DNA of 6,035 bases from an uncultured Clostridia bacterium (GTDB taxonomy: Bacteria; Bacillota; Clostridia; UBA1381): the NCBI GenBank assembly GCA_934481375.1, contig CAKSPN010000115.1, forward strand, positions 1 through 6,035. The letters are read 5' to 3'. The notes under the pieces are model-generated. The model had not been told where the DNA came from, ran no database searches, and saw only the letters and a program-made list of their open reading frames with translations. Positions 1 through 5,976 of the stretch are shown here, piece after piece (the first letter of the stretch is position 1; every line of letters starts with the position of its first letter). A program made the translations under genes and the position numbers.

Positions 1-55
1 CATCGGAACAATGATTCCCGTCTGCCGTGCCGAAGATGTGGATAAAATTTCATAA
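1..55 (+). CDS. 3' end of an unidentified upstream gene (partial)
   Basis: The second reading frame is open from the left edge to a TAA at 53-55 and encodes a tail of about 17 residues, reading roughly IGTMIPVCRAEDVDKIS. The gene starts outside the window. I chose this frame because its stop sits exactly at the base of a strong terminator hairpin and its composition looks like an ordinary soluble protein. The first frame also stays open to a TAA at 43-45, so the choice of frame is not certain. I do not recognise the family from so few residues and assign no function. The hairpin and the new promoter that follow indicate that it belongs to a separate transcription unit from the DUF1294 gene. 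Confidence 0.5.
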   Translation, partial: IGTMIPVCRAEDVDKIS

Positions 56-99
56 AAGCAAAGCAGACAAACCTCAAACGGTTTGTCTGCTTTGCTTTT
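54..99 (+). terminator. Rho-independent terminator with a perfect 20-bp stem
   Basis: Bases 54-73 are exactly the reverse complement of 80-99, giving a 20-bp stem with a six-base loop (TCAAAC). The top of the stem is GC-richer (GCAGACAAACC) and its base is an A/T tract, so the right arm ends in TTTGCTTTT. The A-rich left arm means it could also terminate transcription arriving from the other strand. The left arm begins inside the TAA stop codon of the upstream gene, so there is essentially no 3' untranslated spacer. Confidence 0.9.
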
Positions 100-148
100 G
101 GATAATCCCAAATTTAAATTATTTTGTTGGCAGGCTCGTCTGTCTGTG

Positions 149-177
149 TTGACACCTGCGTTTATTTATTGTATAAT
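149..177 (+). promoter_or_regulatory. Consensus sigma-A promoter for DUF1294-dusB
   Basis: TTGACA at 149-154 and TATAAT at 172-177 are separated by 17 bases: both hexamers are perfect matches to the housekeeping sigma-A/sigma-70 consensus at optimal spacing. Transcription would start near 184, leaving a leader of about 50 bases before the ATG at 234. The leader is too short for a known riboswitch and contains only a weak 4-bp CGGC/GCCG pairing. The rest of the 56-233 intergenic region holds nothing else I can support apart from the terminator. Confidence 0.88.
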
Positions 178-233
178 ATATCTGATATTCGGCGGAGAAT
201 TTTTGCCGTAAAATAAACAAAGAAGGCTTTGCG

Positions 234-698
234 ATGGATATACATCTGATAATGCAGTCTGCGGGGCAGATACTGTATCTCGGTTTAAAACAGACAGGTG
301 AATATATAAAATTTGTTACCGATTGGCTTAAGGTGTTTTTCGGGAATATGCGTGTGCCGTCGTTTCCGAACACGATAAAGGTTTTCTCAAACGTGACCGC
401 AAACAAACTGCTGTTTCTGGTTATTGCGGCATATGTTCTGGTAATGAACGTGTGGGCGTTTTCGATGTACGGCAAAGATAAAAAGCACGCCAAAACACGC
501 AAGAGGAGAATTTCGGAGAACAAGCTTATGACAGTGTCGGCGCTTGGCGGTGCTGTCGGCGGACTTTTGGGAATGATAGTCTTTTCACACAAGACAAACC
601 ACTCCAAATTCAGAGCCGGACTGCCTGTTTTGTGTGCGATACAGCTTATTCTTTTCAGCTTTGTACTGGGATTTTTGGGATTTTGGGCGTTCTTCTGA
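234..698 (+). CDS. DUF1294 family small membrane protein
   Basis: This 154-residue protein matches DUF1294 in pattern. The core runs from about residue 65 to 137: a membrane helix ending in an N-x-WAF motif, a short basic loop (MYGKDKKHAKTRKRRISE), a glycine-rich helix (LGGAVGGLLGMIVFSHKT), then a basic K-F-R turn and a last hydrophobic segment. Likely membrane segments are about 58-78, 99-116 and 129-150. The function of the family is unknown; it is an inner-membrane protein. The first 55 or so residues are an extra, partly amphipathic N-terminal extension that the core does not need. The start is supported by AGAAGG at 221-226, seven bases upstream; an in-frame ATG at 252 lacks a comparable site. 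It is the first gene after a consensus promoter, and dusB begins 11 bases after its stop. That layout suggests co-transcription but does not show a shared function. Confidence 0.85.
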   Translation: MDIHLIMQSAGQILYLGLKQTGEYIKFVTDWLKVFFGNMRVPSFPNTIKVFSNVTANKLLFLVIAAYVLVMNVWAFSMYGKDKKHAKTRKRRISENKLMTVSALGGAVGGLLGMIVFSHKTNHSKFRAGLPVLCAIQLILFSFVLGFLGFWAFF

Positions 699-709
699 TT
701 GGGTGAGAT

Positions 710-1669
710 ATGAAATTCGGTAAATTTAAAACGGAAAACAATATATTTCTTGCGCCTATGGCAGGCGTGAGCGATTCGTCGTTTCGGCGCATATGCAGAA
801 GCCACGGCGCAGGAATGACATATACGGAAATGATAAGCGCCAAGGCGCTGCATTTCAAGGACAAAAAAACGGCGGAGCTTATGCGCATAACGCAAAGCGA
901 GCGTCCGTGTGCGGTGCAGTTGTTCGGCTCGGACCCCGATATAATTGCGGAGGCTGTCGGATACGCAGTGCAGACGGGGACGGAGCTTATAGACCTTAAT
1001 ATGGGCTGTCCTGCGCCGAAGATAGTAAACAACGGCGACGGCAGTGCGCTTATGAAAAATCCGCCGCTTATGGGGAAGATTATGCGTGCGGCGGCGGACG
1101 CATCGCCCGTTCCCGTTACGGCAAAGATAAGAAAGGGATTTGACAGTGACAACGCAGTCGAGTGCGCAAAAATCCTTGAGGATAACGGTGCGGCGGCAAT
1201 AGCCGTGCACGGCAGGACACGTATGGAGTTTTATCACGGCGAGTCGGACTGGGACACCATAAAAAACGTAAAAGCGGCTGTGAAAATCCCCGTTATCGGT
1301 AACGGCGACATAAAAATCCCCGAGGACGCAAAGCGAATGTTTGAATATACCGGCTGTGACGCCGTGATGATAGGCAGAGGCGCACAGGGAAATCCGTTTA
1401 TATTCAGGCAGATAAACGAGCTTATGAAATACGGCAGGGTAAGGTACAAGCCGACCGATAAAGAGCGTATATGCCAGGCTTTGGAGCATGTTTTTATGCT
1501 TGTGGGCGACAAAGGCGAAAGCAGAGGAGTATGCGAGGCAAGAAAGCATATTGCGTGGTATATAAAGGGTATGCACGGCGCGGCAAGGCTGAAATCGGAG
1601 ATTTTTCAAATTAGTGATTTTGCCACAATGAGGAAAATTTTGCTGGAGTATATTAATCAACTGCAATAA
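710..1669 (+). CDS. dusB: tRNA-dihydrouridine synthase, DusB-type
   Basis: The 319-residue product is full length for the DusB/Nifr3 family of FMN enzymes, which reduce uridine to dihydrouridine in tRNA loops using NAD(P)H in the cytosol. It opens with the FMN-binding strand LAPMAGVSD (14-22). The active-site motif NMGCPAPKI has the catalytic cysteine at Cys100, followed by the conserved NGDGSALM. TAKIRKG (Lys139) and VHGRT (His167) line the flavin and substrate pocket. GNGDI (197-201) and GRGAQGNP (222-229) form the phosphate-binding end of the TIM barrel. The last 75 or so residues form the helical tRNA-binding domain. A GGGTGAG sequence just before 710 serves as ribosome binding site. It sits downstream of DUF1294, and I see no clear terminator before guaB. 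Which uridine positions it modifies cannot be read from the sequence. Confidence 0.95.
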   Translation: MKFGKFKTENNIFLAPMAGVSDSSFRRICRSHGAGMTYTEMISAKALHFKDKKTAELMRITQSERPCAVQLFGSDPDIIAEAVGYAVQTGTELIDLNMGCPAPKIVNNGDGSALMKNPPLMGKIMRAAADASPVPVTAKIRKGFDSDNAVECAKILEDNGAAAIAVHGRTRMEFYHGESDWDTIKNVKAAVKIPVIGNGDIKIPEDAKRMFEYTGCDAVMIGRGAQGNPFIFRQINELMKYGRVRYKPTDKERICQALEHVFMLVGDKGESRGVCEARKHIAWYIKGMHGAARLKSEIFQISDFATMRKILLEYINQLQ

Positions 1670-1695
1670 AGATTGTCGGATTGCGAAAAAACCAC

Positions 1696-1724
1696 TTGAA
1701 AAGACAGGCGTTTTCTGATAAAAT
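1696..1724 (+). promoter_or_regulatory. Extended -10 promoter for guaB
   Basis: TTGAAA at 1696-1701 and TAAAAT at 1719-1724 lie 17 bases apart. A TG at 1716-1717, one base before the -10 hexamer, makes an extended -10 element. The predicted start near 1731 leaves a leader of about 40 bases, too short for a guanine riboswitch. Any purine control would have to be by a protein operator or at initiation. I saw no obvious operator palindrome and no convincing terminator in the 101-base gap after dusB. Confidence 0.75.
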
Positions 1725-1770
1725 AAAATAATACAATTATACGGATTAAACGGCTGAAAGGAGAAGAAAA

Positions 1771-3237
1771 ATGGCAGATAAGTTTGCAAAAGAAGGACTT
1801 ACGTTTGATGATGTGCTGCTCATACCTCAGGAATCGGAAGTGACTCCGAATTTGGTTGATTTGTCAACGCATCTGACGAAACGCATTAAGCTTAACATTC
1901 CGTTTATGAGTTCGGCAATGGACACGGTAACGGAAGCATCTATGGCGATAGCTATTGCCCGCGAGGGCGGAATAGGCATAATTCATAAGAATATGACTAT
2001 TGAAGAACAGGCGGCGGAGGTTGATAAGGTAAAGCGTTCGGAAAACGGAGTAATTGCCAATCCATTCAGTTTAAGCGCAGACCATACTCTTAAAGACGCA
2101 GACGATCTGATGGGCAGATACAAAATATCGGGCGTGCCGATTTGTGATGAGAACAATGTGCTTGTCGGTATCATAACCAACAGGGATTTGCGCTTTGAGG
2201 AGGATTTCACCAAAAAGATAGACGATGTTATGACGAAAGAAAATCTCATAACGGCGCCTGTCGGAACAACTCTTAAAGAGGCGCAGGCGATTTTGTCTGC
2301 GCATAAAATCGAAAAGCTCCCTATCGTTGATGAGGAAAATCATCTTAAGGGTCTTATCACAATCAAGGACATTGAAAAAGCAATAAGATACCCGAACAGC
2401 GCAAGGGACAAGGACGGCAGACTGCTTGCCGGTGCGGCAATAGGCGTAACGGACGATTGTCTTGACCGTGTTGCAGCGCTTGTGGGCGCAGGCGTTGACG
2501 TGGTTTGCCTTGACAGTGCGCACGGACATTCAAAGAATATAATGAACAAAGTCCGTGAGATTAAAAAGGCATATCCCGAACTTCAGGTAATTGCGGGAAA
2601 TATCGCAACCGCCGAGGCGGCAAAGGCGCTTATCGAAGCAGGTGCGGACTGTATCAAGGTGGGAATAGGCCCCGGCTCGATATGCACCACACGTATAATA
2701 GCCGGTATAGGCGTTCCGCAGATAACGGCAATATATGATGTTTCCGAAGTAGCAAAGAAGTACGGTATCCCCGTAATTGCGGACGGCGGAATAAAATATT
2801 CGGGCGACTGCGTAAAGGCGATTGCCGCAGGTGCGGACGTTGTTATGATGGGAAGTCTTTTGGCAGGCTGTGACGAAAGTCCCGGCGAGTTTGAAATATA
2901 CCAGGGCAGACGTTTTAAGGTATACAGAGGTATGGGTTCTCTTGCGGCTATGGAAAAGGGTTCAAAGGACAGATACTTCCAGGTCGGCTCGAAAAAGCTT
3001 GTCCCCGAAGGCGTTGAGGGACGTGTTCCCTACAAGGGTCCGCTTTCGGATACGATATTCCAGCTTATCGGCGGAATGCGTTCGGGTATGGGTTACTGCG
3101 GTACACCGACAATACCCGATCTCAAGGAAAACGGCAGATTTATAAGAATAACCGGCGCAGGCTTGAAGGAAAGTCATCCGCATGATATTTATATCACTAA
3201 GGAAGCGCCTAACTACAGTTACAATACACAGGGTTAA
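1771..3237 (+). CDS. guaB: Inosine-5'-monophosphate dehydrogenase
   Basis: GuaB oxidises IMP to XMP with NAD+, the committed step of GMP synthesis, as a cytosolic tetramer/octamer. The 488-residue length is typical of bacterial enzymes. Residues 1-90 and about 210-488 form the TIM barrel. Two CBS domains (about 95-150 and 155-208) are inserted between them as the regulatory Bateman module, so this is not a CBS-less variant. The catalytic loop GPGSICTTR places the nucleophile at Cys305. IADGGIKYSGD (336-346) binds the IMP phosphate, and Arg401-Tyr402 is the mobile-flap pair that activates water. Ala250 and Tyr442 occur where bacterial-type enzymes carry the Ala/Tyr pair linked to sensitivity to selective inhibitors; this placement is by eye. 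The ribosome binding site GAAAGGAGA ends about six bases before the ATG. The ROK kinase gene follows by 17 bases in the same direction. Confidence 0.98.
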   Translation: MADKFAKEGLTFDDVLLIPQESEVTPNLVDLSTHLTKRIKLNIPFMSSAMDTVTEASMAIAIAREGGIGIIHKNMTIEEQAAEVDKVKRSENGVIANPFSLSADHTLKDADDLMGRYKISGVPICDENNVLVGIITNRDLRFEEDFTKKIDDVMTKENLITAPVGTTLKEAQAILSAHKIEKLPIVDEENHLKGLITIKDIEKAIRYPNSARDKDGRLLAGAAIGVTDDCLDRVAALVGAGVDVVCLDSAHGHSKNIMNKVREIKKAYPELQVIAGNIATAEAAKALIEAGADCIKVGIGPGSICTTRIIAGIGVPQITAIYDVSEVAKKYGIPVIADGGIKYSGDCVKAIAAGADVVMMGSLLAGCDESPGEFEIYQGRRFKVYRGMGSLAAMEKGSKDRYFQVGSKKLVPEGVEGRVPYKGPLSDTIFQLIGGMRSGMGYCGTPTIPDLKENGRFIRITGAGLKESHPHDIYITKEAPNYSYNTQG

Positions 3238-3254
3238 TCGGGAGGAAAATATAA

Positions 3255-4199
3255 ATGTTTTATTTGGGAATTGATTTGGGCGGTACAAATATTGCGGTAG
3301 GTCTTGTTGACGAAAACGGTAAAATAGTTTATCAGGACTCAACACCCACGCTTGCAAGCCGTCCGGGCGAGGAAATAGTAAAGGATATGTGCACATTGTG
3401 CGAAAAGGTCGTTAAGGAGTCGGGACACACAATGGACGAGGTTGCGTCAATCGGCGTAGGCTGTCCCGGAACGGTGGACAACAAAAACGGCGTTATTGCG
3501 TATGCAAATAATATCCGTATGGAAAACTTTCCTATGAGAAAGCTTATACAGTCGCATATAGATAAGCCTGTAAATCTCGAAAACGACGCAAATGCGGCGG
3601 CTTACGGCGAGTATATCGCAAACGGAAACGGCGTTGACGATTATATATTCATAACGCTCGGCACAGGCGTAGGCGGCGGAATGATAATCAATAAAAAGAT
3701 ATACAGAGGCTTTAACTGCGCAGGAGCAGAGCTGGGACATATCACGCTTATGGTTGACGGCGAGCAGTGTTCATGCGGCAAAAAAGGCTGTTGGGAGGCG
3801 TATGCTTCGGTTACGGCGCTTATAAGACAGACCGAGGCGGCTATTAAGAAAAATCCCGAAAGCCTTATGGCAAAGCTTGCCGAGCGTGACGGCAAGGTAA
3901 GCGGCAGAACTGCATTCGAGGCGGCAAAGCAGGGCGACAAAGCGGCTTTGGACGTTGTTGCTATGTATGAAAAATATATCGCCGAGGGCCTTGTAAGCAT
4001 ACTTAACATATTCCAGCCCGAAAAACTTGTTATAGGCGGCGGAATAAGCCGTGAGGGAGATTATCTTTTAAATCCCGTCAAGGCGCTTGTGGATAAGGAC
4101 GATTACAATAAGCATATGCCGAAAACCGATATAGAAATTGCATCGCTGTTTAACGACGCCGGTATAATCGGTGCTGCAATGGCGGCAGCAAATAATTGA
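3255..4199 (+). CDS. glk: ROK-family glucokinase
   Basis: This 314-residue protein is a full-length ROK (repressor, ORF, kinase) sugar kinase of the Gram-positive glucokinase type, phosphorylating glucose to glucose-6-phosphate with ATP in the cytosol. It has no N-terminal helix-turn-helix, so it is a kinase rather than a ROK repressor. The phosphate-1 motif GIDLGGTN is at 5-12. ENDANAAAYGE (109-119) carries the catalytic base Asp111. GTGVGGG (136-142) is the phosphate-2 loop. The ROK signature GAELGH (157-162) supplies sugar-contacting Glu159 and zinc ligand His162. CSCGKKGCWE supplies the other zinc ligands, Cys172, Cys174 and Cys179. The adenosine motif VIGGGIS is at 259-265. GGAGG at 3241-3245 lies nine bases before the ATG. 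Glucose is the likeliest substrate, but another hexose, N-acetylmannosamine for example, cannot be excluded by motifs alone. It is probably co-transcribed with guaB. Confidence 0.92.
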   Translation: MFYLGIDLGGTNIAVGLVDENGKIVYQDSTPTLASRPGEEIVKDMCTLCEKVVKESGHTMDEVASIGVGCPGTVDNKNGVIAYANNIRMENFPMRKLIQSHIDKPVNLENDANAAAYGEYIANGNGVDDYIFITLGTGVGGGMIINKKIYRGFNCAGAELGHITLMVDGEQCSCGKKGCWEAYASVTALIRQTEAAIKKNPESLMAKLAERDGKVSGRTAFEAAKQGDKAALDVVAMYEKYIAEGLVSILNIFQPEKLVIGGGISREGDYLLNPVKALVDKDDYNKHMPKTDIEIASLFNDAGIIGAAMAAANN

Positions 4200-4207
4200 G
4201 AAAGTAT

Positions 4208-4239
4208 AAAAATAGTGTTGCGTAAGCAACACTATTTTT
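4208..4239. terminator. Bidirectional Rho-independent terminator between converging genes
   Basis: Bases 4208-4221 are exactly complementary to 4226-4239 (14 bp), closed by a GTAA loop of the stable GNRA type. The hairpin has five A's on the left and five T's on the right, so it can end both the guaB-glk transcript and the minus-strand gene whose stop is at 4249. It lies nine bases after the glk stop codon. Confidence 0.9.
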
Positions 4240-4248
4240 GTATGTGTT

Positions 4249-4422
4249 TTATTCCTCACGGTTATCAGTTACATAGATAATGCAGGCAATCCCTGCAATC
4301 ATCGAAAACAGAATTGCTCCGCCGATTGCATTGTCAGCCGCTCCTCCTGCGAACAAGCCGATAATGCCGGCGATAATCATAATAATTACAGACACTGCGG
4401 TTCTGAACTTTTTCATATCCAT
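4249..4422 (-). CDS. Small two-helix membrane protein, 57 residues
   Basis: A short minus-strand gene lies between the terminator and the VTC unit. It encodes 57 residues: a basic N-terminus (MDMKKFR), a hydrophobic helix at about 9-28 rich in Ile and Gly, a short GGAADN turn, a second helix at about 33-51, and a charged tail ending TDNREE. By the positive-inside rule the basic N-terminus should be cytosolic, but the acidic tail makes the topology uncertain. I recognise no family and assign no function. Support for a real gene is a strong GGGAGG site (4427-4432), a promoter with an extended -10 upstream, and a terminator directly downstream. The start may be the ATG at 4422 (four bases from the site) or the one at 4416 (ten bases, giving MKKFRT). 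It is transcribed divergently from the VTC gene. Confidence 0.75.
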   Translation of the reverse strand: MDMKKFRTAVSVIIMIIAGIIGLFAGGAADNAIGGAILFSMIAGIACIIYVTDNREE

Positions 4423-4457
4423 TTAACCTCCCACGAAAGCAGATTTATTTTAATGAT

Positions 4458-4486
4458 ATTTTATCATATGTGCCTTAAGAAAGCAA
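4458..4486 (-). promoter_or_regulatory. Predicted promoter for the small membrane protein
   Basis: Read on the minus strand, TTGCTT (4481-4486) and TAAAAT (4458-4463) are 17 bases apart, and TGA directly before the -10 hexamer makes an extended -10 element. The -35 matches only in TTG, so the extended -10 carries most of the support. The start would be near 4451, about 29 bases before the first ATG. Confidence 0.6.
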
Positions 4487-4543
4487 TCAATTATTTTTTT
4501 TAAAAAACTTTTTATTTCTAATGTTCTTTTAATCATAAGGCAG

Positions 4544-4564
4544 TATAATGATGTCAAAAGGAGG
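4544..4564 (+). promoter_or_regulatory. -10 element and ribosome binding site that fix the VTC gene start
   Basis: A perfect TATAAT lies at 4544-4549 and a strong AAAAGGAGG ribosome binding site at 4556-4564, seven bases before the ATG at 4572. The predicted transcription start (about 4556) coincides with the ribosome binding site, giving a leader of only about 16 bases. The upstream ATGATG at 4548 overlaps the -10 box and would be outside the transcript, so it is unlikely to be a start. I could not find a good -35: the hexamer at 17-base spacing is ATGTTC. A long A/T tract (4490-4520) upstream could act as an UP element. The promoter call is therefore tentative; the ribosome binding site is clear. 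Confidence 0.6.
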
Positions 4565-4571
4565 AATTAAT

Positions 4572-5282
4572 ATGGCAATCGAAGTATTCAACCGATACGA
4601 ACACAAATACCTCATAGACAGTGCGGCATATGAAAAAATAATAAAGATTATGGACGAACATATGGAACTTGACGCATACAATACAAATCATAAACCGTAT
4701 ACGATAGCAAATATTTATTACGATACGGCAGATGATTATTTGATAAGGAAATCGCTTTCAAAGCCGATTTACAAGGAAAAGCTTAGGCTCCGCTCATACG
4801 GTGTGCCTGACAGCACTTCCAAGGTTTTTCTTGAAATAAAAAAGAAATACAAAGGAATTGTAAACAAACGGCGCACGGTGCTTTCGCTCGATGAGGCATA
4901 CAGCTTTGTGAAATCGGGAAAGACGCCCGAGCAAAAAGAATATATGAACACGCAGGTGATAAGCGAGATTGAATATTTTCTTAAAATGTACAGCCTTGAG
5001 CCGAAGGTGTACCTGGCATATGACAGGATTGCATATTTTGAAAAGGGAAACCCCGATTTAAGAATATCGTTTGACACGAATATACGTGCAAGACGGTACG
5101 ATGTAAAGCTTGAGGACGGCGACGGAGGAAGAAAGCTTTTGCCTGAGGGAATGTATCTTATGGAAATAAAAACCTCACGTGCAAAACCGCTGTGGCTTAC
5201 GCATATGCTCACGGAACTTAATATAAGGCGGAGCAGTTTTTCAAAATACGGAACGGAATTTAAACAGTCAATAGGCGCATAG
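4572..5282 (+). CDS. VTC-domain (polyphosphate polymerase fold) protein
   Basis: This 236-residue protein consists of a single VTC domain, the catalytic tunnel fold of the yeast vacuolar transporter chaperone Vtc4, related to CYTH/triphosphate-tunnel enzymes. Family knowledge predicts ATP-dependent polyphosphate synthesis, or at least triphosphate/polyphosphate binding. The basic and acidic tunnel strands are visible in order: RYEHKYLI (8-15, Lys12); IYYDT (48-52); KLRLRSYG (70-77, Arg72 and Arg74); FLEIKKKYKG (86-95) followed by KRR (99-101); LAYDRIAYF (148-156, Arg152); LRISFDTNIRAR (163-174); LMEIKTS (196-202, metal-ligand candidate Glu198 and Lys200); and SKYG (224-227, Lys225). No SPX domain and no membrane segment is present, unlike yeast Vtc proteins, so membrane attachment would have to come from a partner. 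The start at 4572 is chosen over 4548 because AAGGAGG lies seven bases before it. The DUF4956 gene begins 14 bases after its stop, a spacing typical of co-expressed partners. Confidence 0.9.
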   Translation: MAIEVFNRYEHKYLIDSAAYEKIIKIMDEHMELDAYNTNHKPYTIANIYYDTADDYLIRKSLSKPIYKEKLRLRSYGVPDSTSKVFLEIKKKYKGIVNKRRTVLSLDEAYSFVKSGKTPEQKEYMNTQVISEIEYFLKMYSLEPKVYLAYDRIAYFEKGNPDLRISFDTNIRARRYDVKLEDGDGGRKLLPEGMYLMEIKTSRAKPLWLTHMLTELNIRRSSFSKYGTEFKQSIGA

Positions 5283-5296
5283 AAAGGAAGATGAAA

Positions 5297-5974
5297 ATGG
5301 ATAATCTATTTAATAATATACTGACTGACGTGTCGGACACAATAACGGTCGGCTCGTCGCTTACGGCAATAATTATTGCACTTGTGTTCGGCGGTGCGAT
5401 TGCATTTACATATTACAAAACGCAAAGCGAGGACTCGTATCAGCGCAGTATGGCGGTAACGCTTCTGATGCTTCCCGTAATTCTTTCGGTAATTATTCTG
5501 TTTGTCGGAAGCAATATCGCCCGTGCGTTCAGCCTTGCCGGAACGCTCTCGATTATACGGTTCCGCAGTGCGCCCGGCGACCCAAAGGAAATAGGCTTTA
5601 TCTTCTTTGATATTGCGGCGGGTCTGGCGTGCGGAGTGGGACTTTACGGCTACGGCGCATTGTTTGTTATACTGCTGTGTGCGGTTATGTTCGTAACGGA
5701 AAGGGCGCATTTGTTTACGCCGAAAAATACGCCCAAATCGCTCCGCATAACCATTCCGGAGGATTTGAACTATAAGGGCGCATTTGACGATATATTTGAA
5801 AAATACACCAAAAATTATAAGCTGGACAAAATAAAGACAACGGACTTAGGCTCGCTGTTCGAACTTTCGTATAATATTTCAATGGCTGACGGAGCGGACG
5901 AGAGAGATTTTTTAAACGAACTTCGCTGCCGAAACGGAAATCTTAATATTATGTTATCTGAAAGGAGTGCTTGA
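5297..5974 (+). CDS. DUF4956 family membrane protein
   Basis: This protein of 225 residues is in the usual size range of DUF4956, a family without an assigned biochemical function. Predicted membrane segments lie at about 22-40, 52-71, 99-115 and 117-134. The conserved family core is at 72-113: SNIARAFSLAGTLSIIRFR, a short polar loop (SAPGDPKE), then a helix ending GLACGVGLYGYG. From about 146 to the end is a soluble domain of alternating strands and helices that closes with LRCRNGNLNIML, giving it an ACT/ferredoxin-like look. AAAGGA at 5283-5288 suits the ATG at 5297 (eight bases) better than the one at 5291 (two bases); the alternative adds only two residues. Position between a VTC gene and an exported-protein gene suggests it is the membrane partner of the VTC enzyme, perhaps an anchor or conduit; that role is inference. 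Confidence 0.88.
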   Translation: MDNLFNNILTDVSDTITVGSSLTAIIIALVFGGAIAFTYYKTQSEDSYQRSMAVTLLMLPVILSVIILFVGSNIARAFSLAGTLSIIRFRSAPGDPKEIGFIFFDIAAGLACGVGLYGYGALFVILLCAVMFVTERAHLFTPKNTPKSLRITIPEDLNYKGAFDDIFEKYTKNYKLDKIKTTDLGSLFELSYNISMADGADERDFLNELRCRNGNLNIMLSERSA

Positions 5975-5976
5975 AA

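Noticed and set aside
147..156. Near-palindrome GTGT-TG-ACAC over the -35 box as a possible operator
   Set aside because: Half-sites of only four bases that are mostly made of the -35 consensus itself are easily due to chance, and no second copy was seen.
1670..1770. Purine riboswitch or terminator between dusB and guaB
   Set aside because: The predicted leader of about 40 bases is too short for a purine aptamer, and I could not find a GC-rich hairpin followed by a T run in this gap.
119..1789. Long minus-strand open frame of 556 codons opposite DUF1294 and dusB
   Set aside because: It runs antisense through two well-supported genes and both of their intergenic regions. Its translation is rich in Cys, His, Arg and Tyr with no recognisable domain, and no ribosome binding site was seen. 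It is best explained as a by-product of codon bias in dusB.
2071..2529. Minus-strand open frames inside guaB (also 1983-2249, 2340-2549 and 2962-3396)
   Set aside because: They lie wholly or mostly opposite the conserved IMP dehydrogenase coding sequence, overlap one another, and show no domain or start signals.
4487..4520. A/T tract between the divergent promoters as a replication or recombination site
   Set aside because: There are no iterons, DnaA-type boxes or target duplications nearby. It is more simply an AT-rich promoter spacer or UP element.
5306..5710. Minus-strand open frame opposite the DUF4956 gene
   Set aside because: It is antisense to a membrane protein with clear family motifs, its translation is very rich in Arg, Lys and Tyr, and it has no supporting ribosome binding site.
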